NCBI GenBank assembly: GCA_900469475.1
Contig: UBXG01000026.1
Span: 28,303 to 92,302, forward strand
Direction: 5' to 3'
From: Hyphomicrobiales bacterium
Lineage (GTDB): Bacteria; Pseudomonadota; Alphaproteobacteria; Rhizobiales; Rhizobiaceae
DNA: 64,000 nt
Shown: positions 52,937 to 62,144 of the stretch, one piece after another
Layout of the letters: each line of letters starts with the position of its first letter
How positions within the stretch are numbered: the first letter of the stretch is position 1
Position numbers and translations under genes: made by a program
Notes under the pieces: generated by a model
Database searches by the model: none
Told to the model about the DNA's origin: nothing
Seen by the model: only the letters and a program-made list of their open reading frames with translations

Positions 52937-54226
52937 ATGAGTGCCAAACGACAAATCCATCTCGGCCTATTCCTGCAAGGCGCCGGCCATCACGTATCGG
53001 GCTGGCGGCATCCACATGCCGAGGCCGGCAGCGAGAATTTCGATCTGCTGCGGCGTGTCTCGAAGATCGCCGAGGCGGCAAAGTTCGACATGGTGTTTCT
53101 TGCCGACGGCCTCACCAGCGGCATCGACGCGCATCCTTCAACGATCGCCCGCTTCGAGCCGCTGACGCTTCTTGCAGCGCTCGCGATGGTCACCGATAAG
53201 ATCGGGCTGGCCGCCACTTCGTCGACAACCTATGGCGAGCCCTATCACACCGCCCGCGCCTTTGCCTCGATCGACCACCTGAGCCACGGCCGCGCCGCCT
53301 GGAACATCGTCACTACCTCCTATGCCCGCACTGCGAACAACTTTTCGAAATCGCATCCGGAGCACGATGAACGTTACGCCGTGGCTGAAGAATTCGTCGA
53401 CGTGGTGCGCGGTCTCTGGGATAGCTGGGAAGACGACGCTTTCGTCAAGAACAAGCAGACAGGCGTTTATGCCGATCCCGCCAAGATGCATGTGCTCGAT
53501 CATAAGGGCAAGTATTTTTCCGTTAAGGGTCCGCTCAACATTCCACGCTCGCCGCAGGGGCATCCGATCCTAATCCAAGCCGGTTCGTCCGGCCCCGGCC
53601 AGGATCTCGCAGCGCGCACCGCCGACGTGGTCTTCACCGCGCAGCAGAGCCTGCAAGAGGCGCAGGGCTTCTACAGGAGCCTGAAGGAGCGCGTAGTCAG
53701 GTTCGGCCGGCTGGCCGACGACGTCGCGGTTATGCCTGGTTTCCTGCCGGTGATCGGTCGCACAGCCAAAGAGGCGGCCGACAAGCTCGCAGAACTCGAC
53801 CAGTGGACCGACCTGACGAGCGCTATGCCGCTGCTCGAGGAGCGCATCGGCCACAGCCTCGCCGACTACGATCCGGATGGCCCGCTGCCAGACCTGCCGA
53901 TCTCCGACCAGCTGCGCAGTCGCGCCGAGCTTTTAACGGCGCTGGCACGCCGCGAACACCTGACGATCCGCCAGCTGGCGCTGCGGGTCGCCGCCGGCCG
54001 CGGTCACCATATTGTTCTCGGCACGCCGGTCGAAATCGCCGATCGGATGCAGCAATGGTTCGACGGCCGCGCTGCCGACGGCTTCAACGTCATGCCGCCT
54101 TTCTTCCCCGAGGGTCTGGAGGATTTCACGCAGTTGGTAGTGCCCATTCTTCAGGAGCGCGGGCTATTCCGCACAGAGTACAGCGGCACAACCTTGCGGA
54201 ACCATCTGGGACTTGCGAGGCCATAG
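52937..54226 (+). CDS. FMN-dependent monooxygenase of the NtaA/SnaA/DszA family
   Basis: A 429-residue luciferase-type flavin monooxygenase. It starts with RQIHLGLFLQGAGHHVSGWR, then FDMVFLADGL, LAALAMVTDKIGLAATSSTT, GRAAWNIVTT and SPQGHPILIQAGSS, all family hallmarks. Relatives oxidise chelators (NTA), sulfur compounds or pristinamycin and need a separate FMN reductase; none is encoded here. It ends the ABC-MmgE/PrpD unit and would start breakdown of the imported compound. Confidence 0.93.
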   Translation: MSAKRQIHLGLFLQGAGHHVSGWRHPHAEAGSENFDLLRRVSKIAEAAKFDMVFLADGLTSGIDAHPSTIARFEPLTLLAALAMVTDKIGLAATSSTTYGEPYHTARAFASIDHLSHGRAAWNIVTTSYARTANNFSKSHPEHDERYAVAEEFVDVVRGLWDSWEDDAFVKNKQTGVYADPAKMHVLDHKGKYFSVKGPLNIPRSPQGHPILIQAGSSGPGQDLAARTADVVFTAQQSLQEAQGFYRSLKERVVRFGRLADDVAVMPGFLPVIGRTAKEAADKLAELDQWTDLTSAMPLLEERIGHSLADYDPDGPLPDLPISDQLRSRAELLTALARREHLTIRQLALRVAAGRGHHIVLGTPVEIADRMQQWFDGRAADGFNVMPPFFPEGLEDFTQLVVPILQERGLFRTEYSGTTLRNHLGLARP

Positions 54227-54361
54227 CACGCCCCGACAATTATCGGGATACGTAGAAGCTACCTTACAAGCTCGGCCGACTGGGCGGTATCGCTCCGAGC
54301 CGATTGGCAGCGCCTTATTGGAATTGCAGTCGTGCATCCACTACCTCGGCGTCACAGAAGT

Positions 54362-54460
54362 CTAGCTCGCATTCGACCGAGCCACCTTGGATACGAGAGC
54401 GAACAATATAACGACGGTGAGCACCGGTAAGTAAAACATGCCCACTATGAATGCACCCAT
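54362..54460 (-). CDS. Possible 32-residue membrane peptide
   Basis: A short frame encodes MGAFIVGMFYLPVLTVVILF plus a charged end, one clean membrane span, with TGGAG about 8 bases before the ATG. Minus-strand. No family known; a real small protein or chance. The rest of 54227-54583 is empty. Confidence 0.35.
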   Translation of the reverse strand: MGAFIVGMFYLPVLTVVILFALVSKVARSNAS

Positions 54461-54583
54461 CCATATATCTCCATCGGGCAACGACTTTGATTCTGAACTA
54501 CCTCGGTTCGGCGATGCTGGCGATCGCGCTAGAGCAGTTCCACAGGCTTTCATCTTGCCGAAATTCAGTGACCGTCACATGCC

Positions 54584-54982
54584 ATGAATAGCGTTGCTCT
54601 TGAATGGATCAGAACCAACGACCCTGTTATTGCAGACGCTATCCTTTTGAAATTCCTCAGTAGCGGACATCCGCTTTATCTGTACGGAATGACCGATTTA
54701 GGCCGAAAGGAGACCGGCTGCGTCTGGAAAGTTAGCCGGGCGCAGTTGCAGTTCTGGCCTCCCCCGGAACGTCATTTCGCAGACAGAACTGGGTACTTCC
54801 GCCGCCCCCGCTTCGCCGCCTATCACCAGACGTTCAAGAACCATCCGCTTTTCGTGAATACTCATTTCGGTGTCGTCTACTTCGATGCCGTCGTCACAAA
54901 GAGAGTGACGGGTCGATGGAGGTGGAGATCGCCTGGACATTACTTCTTACGATTTGTTGACTCACCCGCAGTTGATCAATAA
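54584..54982 (+). CDS. Hypothetical 132-residue protein
   Basis: A soluble, Trp/His/Arg-rich protein (WKVSRAQLQFWPPPERHF, HQTFKNHPLFVNTHFGVVYF). I recognise no family. It stands alone before the adenylyl cyclase gene, 32 bases from its start, on the same strand. Only moderate coding character; no strong ribosome site. Confidence 0.4.
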   Translation: MNSVALEWIRTNDPVIADAILLKFLSSGHPLYLYGMTDLGRKETGCVWKVSRAQLQFWPPPERHFADRTGYFRRPRFAAYHQTFKNHPLFVNTHFGVVYFDAVVTKRVTGRWRWRSPGHYFLRFVDSPAVDQ

Positions 54983-55014
54983 CTTGTGAACTCAGTCGTT
55001 AGGCTTGTCCTCAC

Positions 55015-56721
55015 ATGACGGATCAATCTCTTCAGCGTCGCCTTGCCGCCATCGTCGTTGCCGATGTGGTGGGATATTCACGCCTGATGGAGGCTGATGA
55101 AGCCGCAACGCTGGCGAACCTCAGGGAACTCCGTTCTGGCGTTATCGAGCCGGCTGTAGTGCGCCACAAGGGTCGCATCTTCAAGGCCATGGGCGACGGA
55201 TTCTTAATCGAATTCGGCAGCGCGGTGGACGCGGTCGCAGCAGCGTTGGAAATGCAACGGGCCACTACTGCTGTTCAGTCTTCCGAGGACCGGCGCCTGC
55301 TTTTGCGTGTCGGCATCAATCTGGGAGATGTCATCGACGACGGTGCAGACGTCCTCGGCGACGGTGTCAATGTCGCTGCACGCCTCGAGACCCAAGCCGT
55401 ACCGGGAGGTATCTGCATTTCAGCCAAAGTTTACGGCGAGATCGTCGGCAAGATCGACGACCAATTCTTTGATGCAGGTGAACGTTACCTGAAGAACCTT
55501 ACTCGCCCGGTTCACGTGTGGCATTGGCCAGACGCACTGCAGAGCATATTGCCGCTGCCCGAATGTCCCTCGATCGCTGTATTGCCGTTCACGAATATGA
55601 ATGGGGATGAAGCGGACGCGCCTTTCGTCGACGGCTTGACCGAAGACCTGATCACCGACCTTTCCCGTACGGCAGGCCTGTTCGTCATCGCGCGCAATTC
55701 CGTTAACGGCTACAAGGGCAAGCCGGTCGACGTACGGCTGGTGGCCCAGGAACTCGGCGTCCGCTACGTCCTGGAGGGGAGTGCCAGACGCGCAATGGGC
55801 CGTGTCCGCATCAATGCCCAATTGATCGACGCGCGCGCCGGCCGGCACTTGTGGGCCGACCGGTTTGACAGGACCGTGGAAGATGTTTTCCAATTACAGG
55901 ATGAAGTTAACGCCAAGATTGTCGAAGCCCTCGTCGGCCGGCTGACCATCCCGAAGCAGCGCAATCGGCCGAAAAACCTTGAGGCATACGAGCTGTGCGC
56001 GCGCGCCCGCCTCCTGACGGAAGAGTCGCCGCAAACTGAGCGTGAGGCGTATATGCTGCTCCAACGCGCGGTTAAGCTCGAGCCGTCATATGCCGAGGCG
56101 CTCGGTCTGCTCGCCTATAACCGCTGGCTTGCCTGGACTCATTTCGGCGAGCCTGAAGATCCTAACCGTCGGATGGCGGCGACGTTCGCGCAGAAGGCCG
56201 TCGACCTAGATCCTAACGATGCCGGCTGCCGTTACGTTTTGGGGACCATTTTGGCTTATGAGCGGCGATGGGAGGAATCGGAGGGCGCCTTCGCCAAGGC
56301 CCTGGAGCTAGACCCCAACCACGCCGACACCTGGGCCGCCATGTCGGACATATCCGTGCTGGACGGCAGGATCGCCGACGGACTAGCCCAGATCGAAAAA
56401 GCTCTGCGGCTCAATCCCTATCCAGCTTGCTGGTATCTCTGTCATCTTGGGCAGGCGCAATACGCGGCGCGTGACTATGAGGCGGCAACCGCAACGCTGC
56501 GCAGGGGAGATACGTATCGTACCAACTCACGCAAATTCCTGGCTGCTACGCTTGCGCAGTTGGGCCACCGTGAAGAGGCGCGGCGAGAAGCAGATTTGTT
56601 CCTGATCGCCCATCCTCATTTCACGATCGGCCATTGGCTCAGCTCCCAGCCGCTTCGCGATGCATCTGTACGAGACCACTTTGTCGACGGCTTTCGAAAG
56701 GCCGGCTTGCCGGAGAGGTGA
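55015..56721 (+). CDS. Class III adenylyl cyclase with TolB-like and TPR regions
   Basis: A 568-residue cytoplasmic protein. An N-terminal class III nucleotide cyclase domain (about 8-170) has metal-binding Asp D17 (VVADVVGYS) and D61 (KAMGDGFL) and the GDGVNVAARLE helix. A second region (about 185-310; SIAVLPFTNMNGDEADAPFV, GVRYVLEGSARR, HLWADRFDRT) resembles the TolB N-terminal-type module common in these rhizobial cyclases. The remainder has TPR-like repeats (AVKLEPSYAEAL, AVDLDPNDAGC, ALELDPNHADTW). Rhizobia carry many such cyclases; the input signal is unknown. Confidence 0.9.
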   Translation: MTDQSLQRRLAAIVVADVVGYSRLMEADEAATLANLRELRSGVIEPAVVRHKGRIFKAMGDGFLIEFGSAVDAVAAALEMQRATTAVQSSEDRRLLLRVGINLGDVIDDGADVLGDGVNVAARLETQAVPGGICISAKVYGEIVGKIDDQFFDAGERYLKNLTRPVHVWHWPDALQSILPLPECPSIAVLPFTNMNGDEADAPFVDGLTEDLITDLSRTAGLFVIARNSVNGYKGKPVDVRLVAQELGVRYVLEGSARRAMGRVRINAQLIDARAGRHLWADRFDRTVEDVFQLQDEVNAKIVEALVGRLTIPKQRNRPKNLEAYELCARARLLTEESPQTEREAYMLLQRAVKLEPSYAEALGLLAYNRWLAWTHFGEPEDPNRRMAATFAQKAVDLDPNDAGCRYVLGTILAYERRWEESEGAFAKALELDPNHADTWAAMSDISVLDGRIADGLAQIEKALRLNPYPACWYLCHLGQAQYAARDYEAATATLRRGDTYRTNSRKFLAATLAQLGHREEARREADLFLIAHPHFTIGHWLSSQPLRDASVRDHFVDGFRKAGLPER

Positions 56722-57004
56722 CAGCGGGTGAGGACAATCGCGATGCGTTCGAGGACTTGATCAGCGGATATGCGCTGCGCGAGAAGGGCAGTCTGGATGG
56801 CAGTACCGAGCTTCTTCAAACGCTCCCCCAAAACCCGTCGACCAGCCCGAGCCTCGCATCCGCTGGACCACCTTGCATCATGGTGGCGATGAGCCCGCAG
56901 GCATGAAGGCGACGCTTACGTCCGCTATCCGCGGCGCAAAGATGCCGGTACCTTGAAACTAGACAAGGTCTGCTTTCCGGCACGTGCAAGGTGTGCTTCA
57001 ACGG
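56722..57004. other. Region without an assignable gene after the cyclase
   Basis: Several short frames, none convincing. The same applies to 57346-57899, where two short plus-strand frames (57363-57593, 57615-57860) show no family resemblance. The area looks like decayed sequence around the epimerase remnant. Confidence 0.4.
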
Positions 57005-57345
57005 CCGAAATGAGGGCGCAACGTTGCCGTTCAAGTCGCTCCAGTCGTTTCGTCGAATGGTCGACGATAGTCAGGCTTGTGGCCGACGCTGATCGCGCCA
57101 AATGCCGATGTCAGCACAACACGCCTGACCCCAGCATCACGCGACGCTCGCAGCACCCTGAGGTTTCCGTTGACAGCGGGTTCGATCCAATCTTCCTAGC
57201 GGGTCTGGTCGCCGGACGGGGTTGGCGAAGCGCCGTGCATCACGTAGGCGCACCCCGCCACAGCTTCCGGCCATCCTCGATCGGCATTGAGATCGGTGAG
57301 GATAAACGACAAACGTTCGCTTGCATCTACGCCACCAGTGAAAGC
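57005..57345 (-). pseudogene. Remnant of an NAD-dependent epimerase / dihydroflavonol-reductase-like gene
   Basis: Minus-strand translation gives a clear stretch of the extended-SDR family: LTDLNADRGWPEAVAGCAYV, MHGASPTP, VNGNLRVLRASRDAGVRRVV, LTSAFGAISVGH, then FDET. It is interrupted by an in-frame TAG (57196-57198), and after FDET a frameshift near 57048 is needed to continue into DWSDLNGNVAPSF. The N-terminal nucleotide loop and the C-terminal half are absent. Confidence 0.75.
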
Positions 57346-57899
57346 CTATAGAGGTTCTCTGTATGCTTCGGATGGTAGTGGTGGACAGCCGTTGTCAAGC
57401 CAGGTCACGAACGGCGCCTCAGAAAGCTGACCGAACGCGTATAGAGCGAGATGATTTGCCAGGCAGACGTCCGCTTATACCCCGGAGCTCGCTGACGAAG
57501 CGGCGCCGCTCGCTCTCGTGGATCGAAGTGAACGAGCCGGAACTGAACTCCGCAACGAAGCTCAGAAAATCGTCAAGGCACTTACCGGTTTGAGACGCGA
57601 ACCCGGTATGGTGGGTGCGGACGGTGCTTTATCCAGATAGCGAAGGTGAACCCAAGGCATCAGGCTTCGCGGAGTTCAGTTCGACCGGCAACGACGGAGC
57701 ACACAGTAAATCCGACAAGCCATTGTATCGCTACGGAGATCGGCAGAATGCTACGCGGACGACAATATGCGGATCTCGAACGGCTAAATCTTGGATCGCT
57801 CCCTCTGTGCCGCTCCATCCGCCAAAGGCAAGGCTCGCAAGCCTCGAGTTTCCCGAATGAGCTTCAGAGTTCCTCGTCGCAGTTTGACCAGGAGTCATC

Positions 57900-58715
57900 T
57901 TAACCAGCGCTGGAAATTTCCTCGGTCAAGACTTCGAAACGTGACAAGATTGCGGGGCCGAACGCCGTGGTGAGCGCCACGTCAGTGGCGTCCCGACCGG
58001 TCGCCATCAGGATTCGGCCAATGCGCGGCGTGTTATGTCGGGCATCGGCCGTATGCCAGTGTCCTCCAAGATAGACTTCAAACCACGCACTGAAATCCAT
58101 CGGGTGAGGATCTTTCGGGACGCCTATGTCGCCGAGATAGCCGGTGCAATAGCGTGCGGGAATGTTCATGCAACGGCAAAGCGCAATGGCGAGATGTGCG
58201 AAGTCGCGGCAGACGCCCGAGCGTTCGTTAAAACCACCGAATGCTGTCCTGAGTGGATCCGCCTTCTGATAATCGAAGGTAATGTGGTTATGCACGAAAT
58301 CGACGATAGCCTGCACCCGCGGCCAGCCAAGAGGCGTAGACGAGAACTGCTTCCAGGCGAAATCTCCCAAATGGTCGGTGTCGCAGTAGCGGCTGCCAAG
58401 CAGATAGACCAGAACGTCGTCGGGCAGATCCTTGATGTCGTGCTGGAAGGCATTGTCCGGTACGGGATCCGGCAGCCCACCGTCGTAGATCTCGAATTCG
58501 GTCAAAATTGTCGTCAGCCCGGCCGGCGCGACGATCCGACTGCAGGCATTACCGAAGCCGTCGATATAGCCCCAGGTCTCGATAGGACGGTCGAAACTGA
58601 GCACCTGATCCGTCAAGAGATCCGCACGGCGGGAGGGATGAATGTTCAGCACCAGCAGCATCGGGGTGTCCTGCTCGCATTGATAGCCCAGACAGAAACC
58701 GGCGCGTATCTTCAT
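57900..58715 (-). CDS. Transglutaminase-like protein (COG1305 type)
   Basis: A 271-residue protein with a transglutaminase-like core: RSGVCRDFAHLAIALCRCMN holds the would-be nucleophile C169. The region where the catalytic His of the Cys-His-Asp triad is expected reads MDFSAWFEVYLGG (Ser 209 in place of His), with D224 in TADARHN. No signal peptide. It is the same length and layout as the gene at 60034 and shares this Ser. Leftward, downstream of 58792. Confidence 0.85.
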   Translation of the reverse strand: MKIRAGFCLGYQCEQDTPMLLVLNIHPSRRADLLTDQVLSFDRPIETWGYIDGFGNACSRIVAPAGLTTILTEFEIYDGGLPDPVPDNAFQHDIKDLPDDVLVYLLGSRYCDTDHLGDFAWKQFSSTPLGWPRVQAIVDFVHNHITFDYQKADPLRTAFGGFNERSGVCRDFAHLAIALCRCMNIPARYCTGYLGDIGVPKDPHPMDFSAWFEVYLGGHWHTADARHNTPRIGRILMATGRDATDVALTTAFGPAILSRFEVLTEEISSAG

Positions 58716-58791
58716 CGTGGTATCCTTCAGGAGAGGAATTTATGCCGAAGCAGCTATCCAGCAGCAACGCTCGGGCGACGAAGGTGTTCCG

Positions 58792-59688
58792 CTAGCCGCG
58801 CCGCCTGCCCCCAAGATCGTCGGTGGTGACGTTCACTTGCACCGACATGTCGTCGAAGTCGGATGCATTGCCGTCATAGCTGCCCCACAGGGGAACCGCC
58901 TGTCTCGGATCGCGGGCGACCCCGACGCGGATCAGGTCGCGATTGCCGACTATGCCGTTGGTGGGATCGAATTCCGCCCAGCCGGCGCCGGGCAAATAGA
59001 TCTGGCACCAGGCATGGGTCGATCCACCGCCAAGCGTCGTCGAGCCGTCGCGATCGGGAACGTAGATATAGCCGGTGACGAAACGCGCGGCGAGTCCGAG
59101 CGATCGGGCCGCCTCCATCATCAGTAGCGCGAAATCACGGCAGGTCCCGCGGCGAAGCTGTAAGGTTTCCAGCGGAGCCTGCGTTCCATGCGCCGAGCGC
59201 CTTGCATAGATGAAACTCTCATGGATCGCATAGCACATCGTCATCAGGAGGTGCCCGGTTTCGGTCGGCTGGCCGATACGCAGGAATTGCCCTGCCCATT
59301 TGCCGACTTCATCGTCGGGGTCGGAATAGTGACGCTCAATGGTTCGCTCCAGGTCGAGCGCTTCGTCTGGATCGTATGAAAAAGGATAGGTCAGCGCCTC
59401 GTCGTCGATCTGAAGATCGATTGAGACGTGTGGCGTATGGTCGAGGCGGATGGCAGTTTCGAAGCGAAGCTCACGAGCGGCCTGGGCAAAGCCTATCACG
59501 GCGACGCAATTGCCGAAGACGTCATGGATCCATCGGATGTATTCCGGCTTGGGATCGACCTCAAGACGGGAACTCAACAGCGTCTGATCGAAACTGTCGC
59601 GCGGCCTGAACATCAGCCGGTGCTCACCGAACTCGACCGGCCTCTTGTACCGGTAGGAGGTAACATGCCTTACGAAGAATATGGTCAT
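58792..59688 (-). CDS. Transglutaminase-like protein with N-terminal bacterial transglutaminase domain
   Basis: A 298-residue protein. N-terminal beta-sandwich region (about 1-150; HVTSYRYKRPVEFGEHRLMF) and C-terminal core with RRGTCRDFALLMMEAARSLG, then THAWCQIYLPGAGWAEFDPTNG, giving a complete Cys-His-Asp set. The ATG at 59688 is preferred over the TTG one codon earlier. It lies upstream of the 57900 gene on the same strand (76-base gap) and divergent from the 60034 gene. Confidence 0.88.
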   Translation of the reverse strand: MTIFFVRHVTSYRYKRPVEFGEHRLMFRPRDSFDQTLLSSRLEVDPKPEYIRWIHDVFGNCVAVIGFAQAARELRFETAIRLDHTPHVSIDLQIDDEALTYPFSYDPDEALDLERTIERHYSDPDDEVGKWAGQFLRIGQPTETGHLLMTMCYAIHESFIYARRSAHGTQAPLETLQLRRGTCRDFALLMMEAARSLGLAARFVTGYIYVPDRDGSTTLGGGSTHAWCQIYLPGAGWAEFDPTNGIVGNRDLIRVGVARDPRQAVPLWGSYDGNASDFDDMSVQVNVTTDDLGGRRRG

Positions 59689-60033
59689 CAATCACCAACG
59701 AGAGTTGCGGACAAGGAGCGTTTTCGAGACCTGGATGTCACTACCGCCCGGAGCGATGCAAAAGCTAATACCGACGCAGATATCTTTCGCCGGCAGAAGG
59801 TATGAATGCCGGCGGCAGCGGCCGATTCGCATCCGTCACAAAGCATTTGGCGGCTCCGCCGCAACATGGTTCGTCATCGTAGCGTCGTCAGCCGCTGTTG
59901 TCTCCAGCCATTTTGCATTTGGCGTTTCGACGATCGTGGTCTATGTCATGGGATGCAGATGCGGGCATTTCCGCCACGGTTGACGGCGGCGCCCCGTTCA
60001 ATCCGCCATAGCCAGCGTCAGGGATATGACCTT

Positions 60034-60849
60034 ATGCTCATCCGCTACGGCTACGACATTACCGTGACATTCCCCCAACCGACGCCGATGGTCACCATGC
60101 TGACGCCACGACCTGAGCGGTCGGCCGATGTGCGATCGCCGGATGTCGTCGCGACAAACCCTGAGACGCCGACCACCTCCTACCTCGACCTGTTCGGCAA
60201 TGTCTGCCGTCGCTTCACCGCGCCCACGGGAGACCTGCAGATCTGGGGTGATGGCACACTCGAAGACAGCGGCGCCCATGATCCTGTCTTTTCAGATGCG
60301 CAGGCGCTGCCGGTCGGCGAGCTGCCGGACGATTGCCTCGTCTACCTGATGGGTAGCCGGTATTGCGAAACCGATCGTCTCAGCCAGATTGCCTGGGACA
60401 GGTTTGGCAACATCGCTCCCGGCTGGGGTCGAGTTCAGGCAATCTGCGACTTCGTTCACCAGCACATCACGTTCGGCTATCAGGATGCACGCTCAACGCG
60501 TACAGCGTTGGAAGCTTATGAGGAGCGCATTGGTGTCTGCCGCGACTATGCTCATCTCGCCATCGCTTTCTGCCGCTGCATGAACATTCCAGCGCGCTAT
60601 ATCAACGGTCACCTGGGCGATATCGGCGTGCCGATCCTCGACCCGATGGATTTCAGCGCCTGGATCGAAGTTTTTCTGGGCGGGCGATGGATAACCTTCG
60701 ATCCGCGCAACAATATTCCGCGCATCGGCCGCATCGTGGTCGCCTGCGGGCGGGACGCCGCGGATGTTCCACTGATTATTTCCTTCGGTCCGCATCTGTT
60801 GAAGTCGTTCCGGGTCTGGACCTATGACGTCACGGATACAATGCCCTGA
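60034..60849 (+). CDS. Transglutaminase-like protein (COG1305 type), paralogue
   Basis: A 271-residue paralogue of the 57900 gene: RIGVCRDYAHLAIAFCRCMN (C169), MDFSAWIEVFLGG (Ser 208 where His is expected) and FDPRNN (D223). The start at 60034 is chosen because it aligns exactly with the paralogue; the longer frame from 59806 has an implausible Arg-rich N-terminus. It is divergent from the 58792 gene across 345 bases in which no further gene is seen. Confidence 0.85.
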   Translation: MLIRYGYDITVTFPQPTPMVTMLTPRPERSADVRSPDVVATNPETPTTSYLDLFGNVCRRFTAPTGDLQIWGDGTLEDSGAHDPVFSDAQALPVGELPDDCLVYLMGSRYCETDRLSQIAWDRFGNIAPGWGRVQAICDFVHQHITFGYQDARSTRTALEAYEERIGVCRDYAHLAIAFCRCMNIPARYINGHLGDIGVPILDPMDFSAWIEVFLGGRWITFDPRNNIPRIGRIVVACGRDAADVPLIISFGPHLLKSFRVWTYDVTDTMP

Positions 60850-60893
60850 GTAAACGCCAGAAGCTACCCGATCGGTGCGGCGGTTGCTGATGA

Positions 60894-61205
60894 ATGAACG
60901 ACGTATTGATCCCGGTCACGATGTCCGTAGGAAAGCTTTGCGAGCTGGGGTTCAGCAAGCTTACACGTTTCTCGAGCCCATGCGGTATCTTGCAGAACGG
61001 AGCGAATGACGGCGAATGCGGCATGGTGACGATTGTGGCCCTTGCAGCAATCGCATCCTCGCGTGAGGCATTGTGCTGGTCAACCAATCGAGAATGCCAG
61101 TGCGGATCGAGGAGGAAGGGCCGCAAACGAACAGATGCGATCTTGAGATTCGTCCTTGACGAGACTGAAGTTGGGAAAAATCCAGGCCGACATGCTACTT
61201 CATGA
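60894..61205 (+). CDS. Possible 103-residue protein ahead of an intrinsic terminator
   Basis: An ATG frame that ends 13 bases before a strong plus-strand terminator. The sequence has no recognisable family, and coding character is weak; the transcript could instead be a small RNA or the 3' end of the 60034 transcript. Confidence 0.3.
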   Translation: MNDVLIPVTMSVGKLCELGFSKLTRFSSPCGILQNGANDGECGMVTIVALAAIASSREALCWSTNRECQCGSRRKGRKRTDAILRFVLDETEVGKNPGRHATS

Positions 61206-61217
61206 TCGGACGCCTTG

Positions 61218-61252
61218 AGCGGGGTCGTACCGATGACCCCGCTGTTTCTTTT
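61218..61252 (+). terminator. Intrinsic terminator, plus strand
   Basis: AGCGGGGTC (61218-61226) pairs perfectly with GACCCCGCT (61235-61243) over an 8-base loop and is followed by GTTTCTTTT. This is the clearest rho-independent terminator on the plus strand of the window. From here to 61609 no gene is seen, only a small inverted repeat GATCAGC-N5-GCTGATC at 61276-61294. Confidence 0.8.
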
Positions 61253-61579
61253 GCGGTAACTCCAGAATGAACCATGATCAGCGTGATGCTGATCTCGCAT
61301 GCGCGCATTGCGCGTGAAGGCAGTTTTGGCAGCATCGCCTCGGTCGCCTAAGGATCAACGGAATTCATTCGCTAATCTTGCGTTAGCGTGGTCTAACCTA
61401 CCTGCTCGGTTCGTTGTTACCTGTTCTGGCATCTGAGCTTTTTGGAGTCCGTTAGCACCCCTGGCGGGCTCCTTCTGGCATGTGTGGCTTCGATTTGGCG
61501 CTGCATACAAAGCAGCGCTATATTACAGCATTATTTTAAAGTTGTTGCCAAAGCATTCCAACGGGCGCAGGGTGTTTCG

Positions 61580-61593
61580 TGGAAATATTTCCA
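61580..61593. promoter_or_regulatory. 14-base perfect palindrome before the 54-residue gene
   Basis: TGGAAATATTTCCA, fully symmetric, 17 bases upstream of the ATG at 61610. It could be an operator or part of a leader structure. Confidence 0.35.
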
Positions 61594-61609
61594 TGGAAGG
61601 AAAAGTGCC

Positions 61610-61774
61610 ATGGACCGCCTCGTCGCAGCTGCCAACATTCAATACTTTCGTGAGCGCCTTACTGGGGCGACGGACGAGCGGGAAGTAAAAGATTTGCGCT
61701 TCCTGATCGCCCGAGAAGAGTGTCGCCTGCGCGATATTAGCTCTTCGAAAGAGCAGATCATAAGCTGCCACTAA
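61610..61774 (+). CDS. Small 54-residue protein
   Basis: A helical, charged peptide (ANIQYFRERLTGATDEREVK, FLIAREECRLRDI) with a GGAAGG ribosome site 9 bases before the ATG. It resembles the short DUF-type helical proteins widespread in rhizobia, but I cannot name the family. The longer frame from 61442 lacks a ribosome site. Confidence 0.6.
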   Translation: MDRLVAAANIQYFRERLTGATDEREVKDLRFLIAREECRLRDISSSKEQIISCH

Positions 61775-61949
61775 GCTACCGTTGAGCGGATTGAACGCGC
61801 CCTTCTTTGAACGCTCTGCGGCATTTCTTTCGGGTTCTGTTTACGCACTTCGCCTGATCTGGGGACCGGTCGGGTGGAGGATTGCTGCCAGAACCACGAG
61901 CGTCTGGCAGCAGCGCCAACCATAGACCCAGCAGCAAAGGAATGCCGTT

Positions 61950-62141
61950 ATGCCGCCGGTTAGAGTGACTTCCGCCAGAAGAGTCGCAAAGGGCTTCCAA
62001 TGCCCCATCCGCGAAAAGACCGCCACGGTATTTCGCGCGATTGATACAGGTGACATTGCCAAACGACTGGAAAACGCTGCCCTGCTCAAAGCCCTGCGTA
62101 TCGAACGCAACCGGCCGAGGCGACCTCAACGAGAGAGCTGA
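61950..62141 (+). CDS. Possible 63-residue basic protein
   Basis: ATG preceded by AAAGGA; the product is very basic (VTSARRVAKGFQ, ALRIERNRPRRPQRES). It ends 3 bases before the next small gene, which suggests a coupled pair. No family. Confidence 0.35.
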   Translation: MPPVRVTSARRVAKGFQCPIREKTATVFRAIDTGDIAKRLENAALLKALRIERNRPRRPQRES

Positions 62142-62144
62142 GAA

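Noticed and set aside
54941..54980. TTGA...TTGATCAA sequences resembling a FixK box before the cyclase
   Set aside because: The half-sites are not spaced by six bases as an inverted pair; GTTGATCAAT is a single short palindrome.
61276..61294. Inverted repeat GATCAGC-N5-GCTGATC
   Set aside because: Too short and without neighbouring gene start or T-run to call an operator or terminator.
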